The notes beneath the pieces were generated by a model. The model ran no database searches, was not told the origin of the DNA, and saw only the letters and a list, made by a program, of their open reading frames with translations. A stretch of DNA of 64,000 nucleotides from a virus, in IMG/VR virus record IMGVR_UViG_3300022198_002714, positions 25,753 to 89,752 of that record; one strand, 5' to 3'. Shown piece after piece: positions 27,476 to 35,439 of this stretch. Numbering within the stretch: position 1 is the first letter of the stretch; each line of letters opens with the position of its first letter. The translations under genes were made by a program, and so were the position numbers.

Positions 27476-29472
27476 CCCATATGCCCCCGTTGTGAGACAA
27501 GATAGCCCGCCGGGTCAAGACCAAACTGCTTAGCGTCTGTCTCGTCGTTTTCTGTCGGTCCTTCAGGGTCCGACTCATTTTTGGGACTTACACCGGCAGG
27601 ATGAGCAGGAACGTGACCGTTCTCCATTGCGCTTTGTGTACCTGCTTTTTCCAACTTATTTACTCGCTCCAATGCAGCCATGATGCGGCGCATAATGTTG
27701 AGTCGCTCAGTTGTGCGAGCGGCTCGACCCTTGAGCATCTCACTCTCGGTACGCTCTTCACTCATCATAATGGACGAGGGAGCAGATGGAGCAGATGGAG
27801 CAGATGGGATGCCGGGGACCATGGACGATTGCGGTGAAGGCATCATTGGCGGCATGGGTGGCATCGGTGGGCGTGGCATACGGGGCATACGGGGTTGATG
27901 GACTCTCAATGGACGAAGTGCGGGTTGCCTCATTTGTCCTGCTTGACCGGGCAAGAGTCCGCTGAGTCTTCCTGCTCCGGTGGGTCCGGCATAACTGCCT
28001 CGCTCGGCGTAGCGGGCGTGGGGTGAGAAAGTTGTGCGTACATTGCCGAGAATCTTGCGAGCCTCAGATTGGCCCATGTACTGACGGTACTTTTGCGGGT
28101 CTTTCGACATGGGTTGTTTCGTCGCAATGCCACGGTGACTCATCTCCACAGATAGGTGAGGTAACATCAACCCCGTTTTCTTTCCACCCTTGATACCACG
28201 CATGCGAGCGCGGAAGCGCCGCATGGTAGCACCGCTTGGGTCCATGCCGCCGGGTGGCCGCTTAAATTGTCCTGTGGAGGGACGAAACTCGCGCCGCGCT
28301 TCACGACGGCGACGGGCTTCGATGGTACCGGGTGTTTCACGTTTCAACAACGCAGACCAAGCATCTTCCATTGGTTCAGCACGGTTGAGGTCTTGCCATC
28401 CATAGCCAAACATAGGATTTTTGTTTTCCATGATGCGAGTGTTTGCCTCGTCAAAATACGGTTCACGCTCTTCTGCTGAAAGATTGTCAAAGTCAGGATG
28501 CATCATTATGTCAGCGAGTGCTTGGTGGCTAAGGTTCATGTGCGGTCGTTCTGCCAAACCTTCCATCATCATGCTTTGACGCAGTTTTTCTTGTTGCCGC
28601 TCATGAGCAATAGCATCGTCTTCTTTCAGCAACGTGGACCAAGCATCTTTCATTGGTTCACTTGCCAATTTTTTCCATTGAGAAGGGTGTACCGCATGCG
28701 CTCTTGTTACGTCACGGGCCATGTGGTCAGTTCTTGGCGTTGTTCTCCCTAAATCAAAATCAATTCCACCGGGCATTTCCAATTGACTGTCTTGCCATGC
28801 GTCAAACATCATCTCCCAAATTGAATTGTCAATGTCTTCTTGACTCAATTCAGGAAAATCGCCGTACATTCGTTGCATACCTCTTTGCATGAATGGATTA
28901 CCTTGAAGCCTTAGCCACTCAATTTTTTCATCATTGGACATACCTTCAATGTAATCCCACAAAGAATTGGTGACGCCCATCAAATGCTCATCTGCTTCAT
29001 CATTCCAAATCTGCTCATCAGGATGAATGTAGTCTTCGTCTTCTTTCAGCAACGTGGACCAAGCATCTTTCATTGGCTCGCTCATAAAGAGCGGTACAGG
29101 ACCGGTCATTGCGCTACCGGTACCTGTCTTGGCCCCCGTAGCCATGTCAAGCATATGACCGCGACTGCCCGCAGGACCGCCCTGCAATCCGAGTTCTCGC
29201 TCTAAGTCCTGCTTGTTGCCGTCGTCCTCACCCATTGGTGACTCGGCACCGTCAAGAGGCAACTTTGCGCTGACCTTGATGTGCTTGATTTTGCTGCGCT
29301 TTTCTTTGCGCTCTTGTTCACGCTGCTTCCGCTCTTCGCGGCGGCGTTCCATGTCTTCCGGGGACGTGGGCGAGTACTTGTCCTCGTCCTCGTTAGCCGA
29401 CGAGTACATCTTGTCGGACTCGCTACGCGGCGAGTACATACGAGTGTCCGAGCCGCGTCCCATCATCGGCAT
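27472..29472 (-). CDS. Late protein with three copies of the EPM-x-x-AW docking motif
   Basis: About 666 residues. It contains MSEPMKDAWSTLLKED (~residue 132), ASEPMKDAWSTLLKED (~272) and RAEPMEDAWSALLKRE (~365), each opening an acidic helical segment of ~100-140 residues. The N-terminus is Arg/Glu/Ser-rich. A later Met/Pro-rich stretch (PRPPMPPMPPMM) precedes a coiled-coil end. The arrangement looks like a polyprotein or bead-chain of packaged units. The ATG at 29472 shares a base with the previous stop. Confidence 0.55.
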   Translation of the reverse strand: MPMMGRGSDTRMYSPRSESDKMYSSANEDEDKYSPTSPEDMERRREERKQREQERKEKRSKIKHIKVSAKLPLDGAESPMGEDDGNKQDLERELGLQGGPAGSRGHMLDMATGAKTGTGSAMTGPVPLFMSEPMKDAWSTLLKEDEDYIHPDEQIWNDEADEHLMGVTNSLWDYIEGMSNDEKIEWLRLQGNPFMQRGMQRMYGDFPELSQEDIDNSIWEMMFDAWQDSQLEMPGGIDFDLGRTTPRTDHMARDVTRAHAVHPSQWKKLASEPMKDAWSTLLKEDDAIAHERQQEKLRQSMMMEGLAERPHMNLSHQALADIMMHPDFDNLSAEEREPYFDEANTRIMENKNPMFGYGWQDLNRAEPMEDAWSALLKRETPGTIEARRRREARREFRPSTGQFKRPPGGMDPSGATMRRFRARMRGIKGGKKTGLMLPHLSVEMSHRGIATKQPMSKDPQKYRQYMGQSEARKILGNVRTTFSPHARYAERGSYAGPTGAGRLSGLLPGQAGQMRQPALRPLRVHQPRMPRMPRPPMPPMPPMMPSPQSSMVPGIPSAPSAPSAPSSIMMSEERTESEMLKGRAARTTERLNIMRRIMAALERVNKLEKAGTQSAMENGHVPAHPAGVSPKNESDPEGPTENDETDAKQFGLDPAGYLVSQRGHMG
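28616..28656. repeat. 41-bp exact direct repeat, copy 1
   Basis: Identical to 29036-29076, exactly 420 bp (140 codons) apart, in frame. It encodes the PMKDAWSTLLKED motif of the gene at 27472-29472. The flanking sequence is much less alike, so the motif itself appears conserved or converted. Confidence 0.9.
29036..29076. repeat. 41-bp exact direct repeat, copy 2
   Basis: Second copy of the repeat at 28616-28656, in the same gene and frame. Confidence 0.9.
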
Positions 29473-30209
29473 CACTCCACCCCCATGTTCTCCATCAATT
29501 GCGCCTTAAGTCGCGCCCATACTTCAGGACTCTCCTTGCTCAATTCGACTTGCAAGATGTTGAAGGTCTGATTGACCTGCTGCGTGTCGCTTTGCGCACC
29601 CCATTGGTCTTGGAATCGAAGCAGGTCTTTGACTGTTTCACGAACTTCTTTGTGCAGCGACACCGCATCGCGCACGAAACCGTCTTCGTGAACGCTACCT
29701 TCGTCAAGCAATTCGCTCAACTTGTGGTTGAGCCGCTCAGCGTTGCTTCGCAACAAATCAATCTCGGTCCCTGCACGCAGGGCGACTTCGATGGCAGCCG
29801 TCTTTTGCACAAGCGGCTGAAAATGATTCTTCATGTGTTGATAGACCACGTTTTCGCTGACTTCTAATTCCTGAGCAATAAGGTCGCTATTGCCTGTGTT
29901 AAAGTACATCTCTTCGTAGGCCGCACGCTGATGAGACGTACAGACAGGACAACCGGAGTTGGATGCGAGGTGAAACTCGCCCATGTGGTTGCGGTAGTGC
30001 CGCTCGGTGGTGTTGCTTCGCCACTCCTTGTCTTTGTCCAACTGCTTTGGTGAAATGTGACCGTCGAGTAGGCCTTGTTCAAGCCCATCCCGTTCTTCGT
30101 CCATGCAGAAAGCGCATGACCGTTTGTACACACGGTCGTCGCTCATGTGCATTCTTAAGTGAGTCTGCTTCAAAAGCGTTCTGTCATCGAATGATGCGAG
30201 CATACACAC
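29472..30209 (-). CDS. Double zinc-finger/HTH protein, candidate small terminase
   Basis: 245 residues. Two related units each have a CxxC, a helix pair and a histidine-rich end: CAFC...RHYRNHMGEFH and CPVC...LEVSENVVYQHMKNHF. The second contains a good HTH pattern (SDLIAQELEVSENVVYQHM). A long coiled coil follows (RSNAERLNHKLSELL, then LHKEVRETVKDLL), which is the layout of small terminase subunits: DNA-binding domain then oligomerisation helices. It lies two genes upstream of the large terminase. A start further in, near 30150, is possible because the first 26 bases overlap the previous gene. Confidence 0.5.
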   Translation of the reverse strand: MCMLASFDDRTLLKQTHLRMHMSDDRVYKRSCAFCMDEERDGLEQGLLDGHISPKQLDKDKEWRSNTTERHYRNHMGEFHLASNSGCPVCTSHQRAAYEEMYFNTGNSDLIAQELEVSENVVYQHMKNHFQPLVQKTAAIEVALRAGTEIDLLRSNAERLNHKLSELLDEGSVHEDGFVRDAVSLHKEVRETVKDLLRFQDQWGAQSDTQQVNQTFNILQVELSKESPEVWARLKAQLMENMGVE

Positions 30210-30426
30210 CGGTCAACGCAAGAACGCTACCAAACAAGCCAACTACGTAGTAGGACATGGAAGATGCAGGCAAATTGTTACCCTTGAATAAAATGATAGC
30301 CGTGAGGACAAGAATAGCCGAAATGAACTGAACCATAATCATGTCAACAATGACGCTGCGCTCAGGGTTCAACACGTCAAGAGTGGTCGTGGCAATTCCA
30401 CGTGGCATGTACGATTTATCCTGCAT
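30184..30426 (-). CDS. Small two-helix membrane protein
   Basis: 80 residues with two predicted membrane spans: IVDMIMVQFISAILVLTAII and the C-terminal YYVVGLFGSVLALTGVYA. A short polar N-terminus precedes them. Size and topology are like holins or small virion membrane proteins, but no lysis gene is nearby. It overlaps the zinc-finger/HTH gene. The function is unknown. Confidence 0.55.
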   Translation of the reverse strand: MQDKSYMPRGIATTTLDVLNPERSVIVDMIMVQFISAILVLTAIILFKGNNLPASSMSYYVVGLFGSVLALTGVYARIIR

Positions 30427-30427
30427 A

Positions 30428-31057
30428 TCATCGTCCTCCGGTAATAAAGGAGCGGGCGGTGTTGCCGATGAAGCCGCCCGCCTTCTCCACCATGCCTTGG
30501 TCCATTGCAGCAGCCAATGCTGAGTTCATCATGGACTGACTCGCCATGTTGTTGAGTTGCATTTGCTGCCCTTCAGCGTTCTGAATGTTCTGCTGTGCAG
30601 CGGACTGCAAAGCCGTAAAGTCAGCCTTGACGTTTTCAGCACTCATGGTCTGCAAATGCTGCGGCAAGGAGGTAATCTCCATTTTGAGACTACCATCGTC
30701 GTCGGCCACAAACACCGCATTCTTGAGAATCTCCAAGACCGAGAAAGAGACGATGTTGTTGAACATCTCAACCAAAACCCCCATTTGCGGGCTTGCAATA
30801 AATCGGTCCACCGGTACAATGCCACGAAGCAGCATGATTTGCATTTCAAGTTCACTCGGTGGAGCCATTGGCTGCTGTGGTACACCGGCACCGGTAGCAA
30901 AGGCTCCCATGGCTCCCATCTGTTGAGGTTGTTGTCCCCATGCTTGTTGTTGCGGCCACGGATTCTGTTGTGCGGGAATAGGTTGACCCCAACCGGTCAC
31001 TCCAAGACTCAACGAACCGCCCTGCGGTTGTGGTTGTTGACTGTTCAATCTAAGCAT
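30428..31057 (-). CDS. Gln/Pro-rich N-terminal, helical late protein
   Basis: 209 residues from the ATG at 31057 (MLRLNSQQPQPQ), one base after the preceding stop. The N-terminal ~60 residues are Gln/Pro/Gly-rich; a short acidic/hydrophobic central domain (MQIMLLRGIVPVDRFI) follows; the C-terminus has Gln/Ala/Met-rich helices (MQLNNMASQSMMNSALAAAM) ending in a Gly/Phe segment. No family was recognised. It is co-transcribed with GTPase and membrane-protein genes. Confidence 0.5.
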   Translation of the reverse strand: MLRLNSQQPQPQGGSLSLGVTGWGQPIPAQQNPWPQQQAWGQQPQQMGAMGAFATGAGVPQQPMAPPSELEMQIMLLRGIVPVDRFIASPQMGVLVEMFNNIVSFSVLEILKNAVFVADDDGSLKMEITSLPQHLQTMSAENVKADFTALQSAAQQNIQNAEGQQMQLNNMASQSMMNSALAAAMDQGMVEKAGGFIGNTARSFITGGR

Positions 31058-31058
31058 G

Positions 31059-31991
31059 TCACTCAACCACCGGAAGCATCTGTTGCTCATGAGGTTTTTC
31101 ACCGCTGAGCATGGATTGGAAAGCAGCGGTAGGTTGGTTTGCCATTGCTAACTCTTGTTGGAAAATCCGCAGGTCAAAGGCAATCATTGTCACGTCGTTC
31201 AAACCCGTAGCCGGGTTTTCGTAGTACATAATGGAGATACCCTTTGTCTTCTTGCTATCTTTTTCCAATTCAGCAAAAAACGGCTCGTACTTCTGCAAGA
31301 AGGATGGCGTAGGGTCCTTGACCTTAACCGCCGCTACGGGAACGGTCACCATTGAAACACCCTTCTTCATGCGGTCACGCAAACGTCGAGGGTTGGCCTC
31401 GCTTACCTTGTCTTCTTCAGCCTCCCACTTGCAAAGCAGGTGATAGAGGTGAAGATGCTCAGGGCAATAGGTACCTCGCATCTTGCGACCGCTTGTCACT
31501 TTGTCCTTGGCGACAAAGGCTTCAGCCTGTCCGGTAACGGGGTTTTTCCAATAGTACTCCCACAGGCTTACTCCGGTTTCATCATCCATGATTTTGTTGT
31601 ACAAATTGTCAACTTGAATAAGAGCGGCACAATCGCAGCCGTCAATAACACAGACGTGGGCTTGCTTGTCGTAGCGGTACTTACGACCCAAAAGGGTACG
31701 CACAGGGTTGAGCAGGTGTCGCTTGGTAGGTGTTAGCAAACGGTACGCTTGTCGAATGTCCTTTCTGCGAGCCTTTAGGGGGTCAGGATGGCGGCTTGGA
31801 TAGAAGTTGACTTTGGGGACTTGCAAATTGGCTCCGGCAGCAACTTCCTGCATAGCCGCTTGAGCCGTAGCCTGTGCCATCAACGCTTCGTGGGTTAGCA
31901 TAGAGTTGCCCTGTTGCGAAAGTGCGTACACGCTCGCCACGTTGAGGTCACCAAGGTTTTGCTGCGGTGCTTGACCACGAAACGGAATCAT
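31059..31991 (-). CDS. Late protein with cysteine/histidine cluster
   Basis: 310 residues starting MIPFRGQAPQQNLGDL. A central region holds CVIDGCDCAAL and, ~65 residues later, YCPEHLHLYHLLC, giving a probable metal site around residues 115-190. Basic helices (RRLRDRMKKGV) follow, then a beta-like stretch. The C-terminus is polar. It overlaps the AbrB-like gene by four bases. No known family was identified. Confidence 0.5.
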   Translation of the reverse strand: MIPFRGQAPQQNLGDLNVASVYALSQQGNSMLTHEALMAQATAQAAMQEVAAGANLQVPKVNFYPSRHPDPLKARRKDIRQAYRLLTPTKRHLLNPVRTLLGRKYRYDKQAHVCVIDGCDCAALIQVDNLYNKIMDDETGVSLWEYYWKNPVTGQAEAFVAKDKVTSGRKMRGTYCPEHLHLYHLLCKWEAEEDKVSEANPRRLRDRMKKGVSMVTVPVAAVKVKDPTPSFLQKYEPFFAELEKDSKKTKGISIMYYENPATGLNDVTMIAFDLRIFQQELAMANQPTAAFQSMLSGEKPHEQQMLPVVE

Positions 31992-32161
31992 TCTTCTTCC
32001 ACCACCCGCATGTGTGCCGAATACGTGTTTTCCTCACGAATGACGTTCCATTCAACGATGCTGCCCTTCTTCAATCGCATCAACTTAGCAATCCACAACG
32101 GAATTACAGTCCGAAGGGACTGACTTGCCGAGCCGACTGACGCTACTTTTGTTTTATCCAT
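31988..32161 (-). CDS. AbrB/SpoVT-like small DNA-binding protein
   Basis: 57 residues from the ATG at 32161 (MDKTKVASVGSASQSLRTVI), with GGTGTGAGAAAC upstream. The sequence SQSLRTVIPLWIAKLMRLKK followed by GSIVEWNV closely follows the swapped-hairpin AbrB/SpoVT pattern (R-x-V-x-[I/L]-P, then helix, then G-D/S-x-[V/L]). Such proteins are dimeric regulators, common in archaea. It is directly downstream of the GTPase gene and may regulate this unit. Confidence 0.65.
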   Translation of the reverse strand: MDKTKVASVGSASQSLRTVIPLWIAKLMRLKKGSIVEWNVIREENTYSAHMRVVEEE

Positions 32162-32166
32162 GTTTC

Positions 32167-32883
32167 TCACACCGTCAACAGGTTGACCATTGTTGGTTCC
32201 ACGTTCCATCCAATTCGGGTCGCCATAAACGACCTGCGGGTTGGAATACCCGCTTTTTGCAAGCGAATAAGGTCATCTCGGAAGGGGTCGAAGATAGGAT
32301 GCTCTCCAATTCGCCCTTCAGCGTACAATTTGGCCGCAGTATCGTCAAAATACCGGTCAGCCTTGTTTGCAACAAGCATAATCAGACTTGGAGCGTATGA
32401 TTTACCGTTCCATCGGCTTTTGAGTGTCCGATATCGGTAATTTCGACCCGTAATTGCGTCAACAAGGAAGCGAAAGCCTGCAATTTGCTGAATGGCATCG
32501 TTTCCGCCCTTAATTGCTCGGTCATCAAACAAATAGACGACTGCACGGACTTGCCGGGACACCATATCGTCAATCCACAGGTTCCAAAACCGTTCTTGAC
32601 CACCAACGTCGGCAGAAAACACAACACGCTTCTCGCCTTCCCAACTTACACGCTTGCGAGAAGGTTTTGGCAGCAGGTAACGCCCGAGAATCTTGACATG
32701 TTCGGTCCGTTCCTCTTCAGGAATCTCTTCCATTTCCCCCGGAGTGGTCATGTAGCGGTCAAGGGTGGTTTTGCCGGTCAGTCCTGCACCGTAAATGCCG
32801 ACTTTGCGCGGCCTCCACGAATTGTACAGGCTCTTGCCCCACACCATTGCACCGACCAATGCGGTTCCCGCAGGCTCAACCAT
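32167..32883 (-). CDS. Arf-like small GTPase
   Basis: 238 residues with clear GTPase signatures: G1 GAGLTGKT (residues 32-39), G3 DVGGQE (92-97, the Arf-type form), G4 NKAD (173-176), and a possible G5 FMATRI. The core is preceded by a hydrophobic stretch (GTALVGAMVWGKSLYN). Arf/Ras-like switches bind GTP and change partners; in viruses they are very rare. Here it is flanked by two membrane proteins upstream and an AbrB-like protein downstream, all in one operon, so it may work at a membrane. Confidence 0.8.
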   Translation of the reverse strand: MVEPAGTALVGAMVWGKSLYNSWRPRKVGIYGAGLTGKTTLDRYMTTPGEMEEIPEEERTEHVKILGRYLLPKPSRKRVSWEGEKRVVFSADVGGQERFWNLWIDDMVSRQVRAVVYLFDDRAIKGGNDAIQQIAGFRFLVDAITGRNYRYRTLKSRWNGKSYAPSLIMLVANKADRYFDDTAAKLYAEGRIGEHPIFDPFRDDLIRLQKAGIPTRRSFMATRIGWNVEPTMVNLLTV

Positions 32884-33136
32884 TGACCCACCCCGTTAGC
32901 CAAGAAGCCAAATCGCCCATCTTGAGCCAAAACCACTTTACGGTGCTTTCCCATACGCTGCGGTCAGTTCTTAATTCGTACAGGCTTGTCATTAAGACGG
33001 CTATGCCGCTGAACACAAGTGTACGAATCCAACCAAGTCCTTTTTCGTAGTACGTGTCAAGGGTGTTTTGTGTATGCATTGCCCTCAAGGTGGCTTCCGT
33101 GGAATCATCCACGGGCGTCTTAAAGATTCGACCCAT
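32876..33136 (-). CDS. Small single-span membrane protein
   Basis: 86 residues from the ATG at 33136; a GTG at 33142 overlapping the previous stop is possible. A likely membrane helix lies near residues 35-53 (WIRTLVFSGIAVLMTSLYEL), with a further amphipathic Trp-rich segment (WESTVKWFWLKMGDLASWL) at the C-terminus. It overlaps the GTPase gene by eight bases, so the two are likely coupled in translation. The function is unknown. Confidence 0.55.
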   Translation of the reverse strand: MGRIFKTPVDDSTEATLRAMHTQNTLDTYYEKGLGWIRTLVFSGIAVLMTSLYELRTDRSVWESTVKWFWLKMGDLASWLTGWVNG

Positions 33137-33138
33137 GT

Positions 33139-33702
33139 TCACTCGTCGTTTCTATACCGCTTGTCAGGCGTGCCGTCTTTTTTCAACGGCACTTCTTCCT
33201 TGACGCCAAGATTGACAGGTTGATTGACTTCAGCAGTATGCTTGGGTGCGCCTGTCATTTGTGCCATGTCGTACTGACTCACCAACGACGGTGCGCCTCC
33301 TTGGACACCCCAACTTGGAGGCATCTGACCGGGGTTGGCTTCCATCCACCGCAGTTCACGCTCAAGTTGGGCTTCCTGCATCCGCAGTTCCATCTCAGCG
33401 CGTCGGTTGTCGAAGGTGTTCTGCATGTTGCGGAAACGGTACTGCCGCTCTCGCTCCATGTTGGTTGCCGCAACACGTTCCTGCATGTTCTGCTCAAAGA
33501 ACATCTTGAACACGTAGTAGGCAACGCCCTGCACAAAGAATGCGGCCATGGCGTAGGTGAAACCGTTCACCCACGCATCATCGTTGTTCAGCCACATGCC
33601 TGCATCAAACAGGCCAATGGCAAGTCCGACAAGGGCTGACTGCGAGATAATCAGACCCATCAGACGAATCTCGGCTTCGTTGGACTGAGGCATAGAGGAC
33701 AT
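33139..33702 (-). CDS. Membrane protein with coiled-coil domain
   Basis: 187 residues. Two membrane spans (LIISQSALVGLAIGLFDAGM and FTYAMAAFFVQGVAYYVFKM) are followed by a charged coiled coil (AEMELRMQEAQLERELRWME) and a polar tail. It is the first gene of the unit that includes a second membrane protein and the GTPase. It begins just downstream of the long inverted-repeat element at 33753-33908, which probably holds its control region. Confidence 0.6.
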   Translation of the reverse strand: MSSMPQSNEAEIRLMGLIISQSALVGLAIGLFDAGMWLNNDDAWVNGFTYAMAAFFVQGVAYYVFKMFFEQNMQERVAATNMERERQYRFRNMQNTFDNRRAEMELRMQEAQLERELRWMEANPGQMPPSWGVQGGAPSLVSQYDMAQMTGAPKHTAEVNQPVNLGVKEEVPLKKDGTPDKRYRNDE

Positions 33703-33752
33703 GCTGCTCAGGCTTGGTCACAGGAATGGTCATCTTAAGGCTTGCGAGTCAA

Positions 33753-33908
33753 TAGTCACTTTTGTCACCACTTACTTCACCAAAATGAGTATTCACCATT
33801 GTACTCTTACACTCTCTCTATTTATTGAGAGTAGTACCTATGAAATAATGACAACTCGTTTTGTCATTTACATGAGTAAGGTGGTGACAAAAGTGACAAA
33901 AGTGACTA
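33753..33908. repeat. Long inverted-repeat element, copy 1
   Basis: Noncoding. Left arm from 33753 (TAGTCACTTTTGTCACCACT) pairs with the right arm ending at 33908, which has an extra TTTTGTCAC unit. Inside are two further hairpins: ACTCTC...GAGAGT (33811-33832) and ATGACAA-CTCGTT-TTGTCAT (33848-33867). A related element with the same layout but different arm sequence is at 43139-43308. Confidence 0.8.
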
Positions 33909-35438
33909 CTCCACTTTGTCAATCTGCCTCAACGTACCACGATTCTTGAAATGACGGGCACGGTTGTCGTGTTCACTTTCGAGGGTCAGTTTGTTACCTT
34001 GAGTGTGGCTCACGTCCATGTGGTCGTGGCTTCCCATAATTCCACGGCGACGACGCTCACGGTTGAGTTCTTCACGGTACTTGACGCGCTCAGGAGAAGA
34101 TTCGTACTGTTTGTCGTATTCCAACTTGTGCCGCATGGCTTCGGGACTTACACGCTCTTTGAGCAACCGCATAGCGATGTCCATTGGTTCGCCTGTTTGA
34201 ACTTCTTGTGGTGTATAATATACAGAATAAATAGTAGGGTTTTCTTCCGTACCCCATTTACCTCTATGAATAGGGGTCGCTCCCTGCCTTTTATCAAAGT
34301 CATCCCACACCTCTTGGTGCAATTGTTCGGCTGAGCAATTAGGATTTATTGATAGATTGCACATATCAGTAAATCCTTCAAAATGAACAGTATGGTCACC
34401 TAATCTTTCAACACCTGTATCATCCGGTGTTAATTGATTAAGAAATGCCTCAACATGTTGTAGTGGGTTATCATCTTTAAGCAGACGGAAGGCCAAGTCC
34501 ATTGGACTTGCACTCATCTGAATGTCACCATACTGCGGTTGCGACATGTCAAAGCCCTGTCCAACTTGCTTTGCAGCCATGGCAGGATGCATGCCGCCCT
34601 GCACAAGTTGCGTAAATTGGTCGTAGTGCATAGGGTGAACGTCGTACATGTTTGCCGTGTTGAGTTCAAACTGCTCTCGCGCAGGAGCGGTGGGGTCACG
34701 CGCGTACTGCAAAATCTGCTGAAGTTCGTCCTGTGGTGGGGGACGAGGTTCTTGATATGACATGTTGGTACCGCTTACTCCGGTTTTTCGCCTTAAATTG
34801 AGCAACAATTCTTCCAATTCGTCACTTTTAGGTTGGCTTTCAGTCCTTGTAGGCCCTCCAATCAAAACAGGTAAAGCATCAGCAGCAATTTTTTTCTGTG
34901 CATAAGTACTCAAATGGTCCAAAGGAGTACGATAACCGAAGTTTTCATACGGATTTTTCAAACTACTAAAGGTGGTACCTACACTACTGTCATAGAGTTC
35001 GGCTTTTTCCGGCTCAACATACCTTGACAAAAAATTGGACATTGCTTGCCTCATTGCATCACGGTATTGTTTTGCATTTGCTTCTTGCAATTCTTTTTCC
35101 TTTGCTTCTATGTCCAAAGTGTAATCTGCGTTTTGCAAAGCATCAAGCGTAGCACGCCAATTTTTCATCGCTTTAGACTGTTCACGAAGTGCTTGCTGCG
35201 ATGGAAGCATCCTTTCAGTTTCCGGCGTGGTCACCAAAGGCTCAAACTTGGATGACAAATCTTGGACTGAAACATCTTTCTGATTTATGCGGTCTCTAAA
35301 CACTCCATTAGTTGCTTGCGCCGATAAGTCGTTTTGTGCGTAAATAGCCTGAAGGAGAGCCTTTAGGCGGGCAACGTGTTCGTCAGATGATAGGGGCATC
35401 TGTGCCGCATCAGCAAGTTTCTCGCTAAATGAAGGCAT
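33906..35438 (-). CDS. Late protein with two docking motifs
   Basis: 510 residues from the ATG at 35438 (MPSFSEKLADAAQM). It contains SASPMDLAFRLLKDD (~residue 310) and TGEPMDIAMRLLKERV (~425). Both follow the P-M-D-[L/I]-A-x-R-LLK form of the recurrent motif. The N-terminal third is helical and rich in Gln/Ala/Lys; the middle has a Cys/His-containing stretch (MCNLSINPNCSAEQLHQEVW). The C-terminus has a basic RELNRERRRRG helix. No family was recognised; probably virion-internal. Confidence 0.5.
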   Translation of the reverse strand: MPSFSEKLADAAQMPLSSDEHVARLKALLQAIYAQNDLSAQATNGVFRDRINQKDVSVQDLSSKFEPLVTTPETERMLPSQQALREQSKAMKNWRATLDALQNADYTLDIEAKEKELQEANAKQYRDAMRQAMSNFLSRYVEPEKAELYDSSVGTTFSSLKNPYENFGYRTPLDHLSTYAQKKIAADALPVLIGGPTRTESQPKSDELEELLLNLRRKTGVSGTNMSYQEPRPPPQDELQQILQYARDPTAPAREQFELNTANMYDVHPMHYDQFTQLVQGGMHPAMAAKQVGQGFDMSQPQYGDIQMSASPMDLAFRLLKDDNPLQHVEAFLNQLTPDDTGVERLGDHTVHFEGFTDMCNLSINPNCSAEQLHQEVWDDFDKRQGATPIHRGKWGTEENPTIYSVYYTPQEVQTGEPMDIAMRLLKERVSPEAMRHKLEYDKQYESSPERVKYREELNRERRRRGIMGSHDHMDVSHTQGNKLTLESEHDNRARHFKNRGTLRQIDKVE

Positions 35439-35439
35439 A

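Noticed and set aside
30184-30426. Small membrane protein as a definite holin
   Set aside because: Two spans fit, but no endolysin is near and archaeal lysis genes are poorly known, so only a membrane protein is stated.
33753-33908. Element copy 1 as a standard insertion sequence
   Set aside because: Too short, no transposase frame, no target-site duplication seen.
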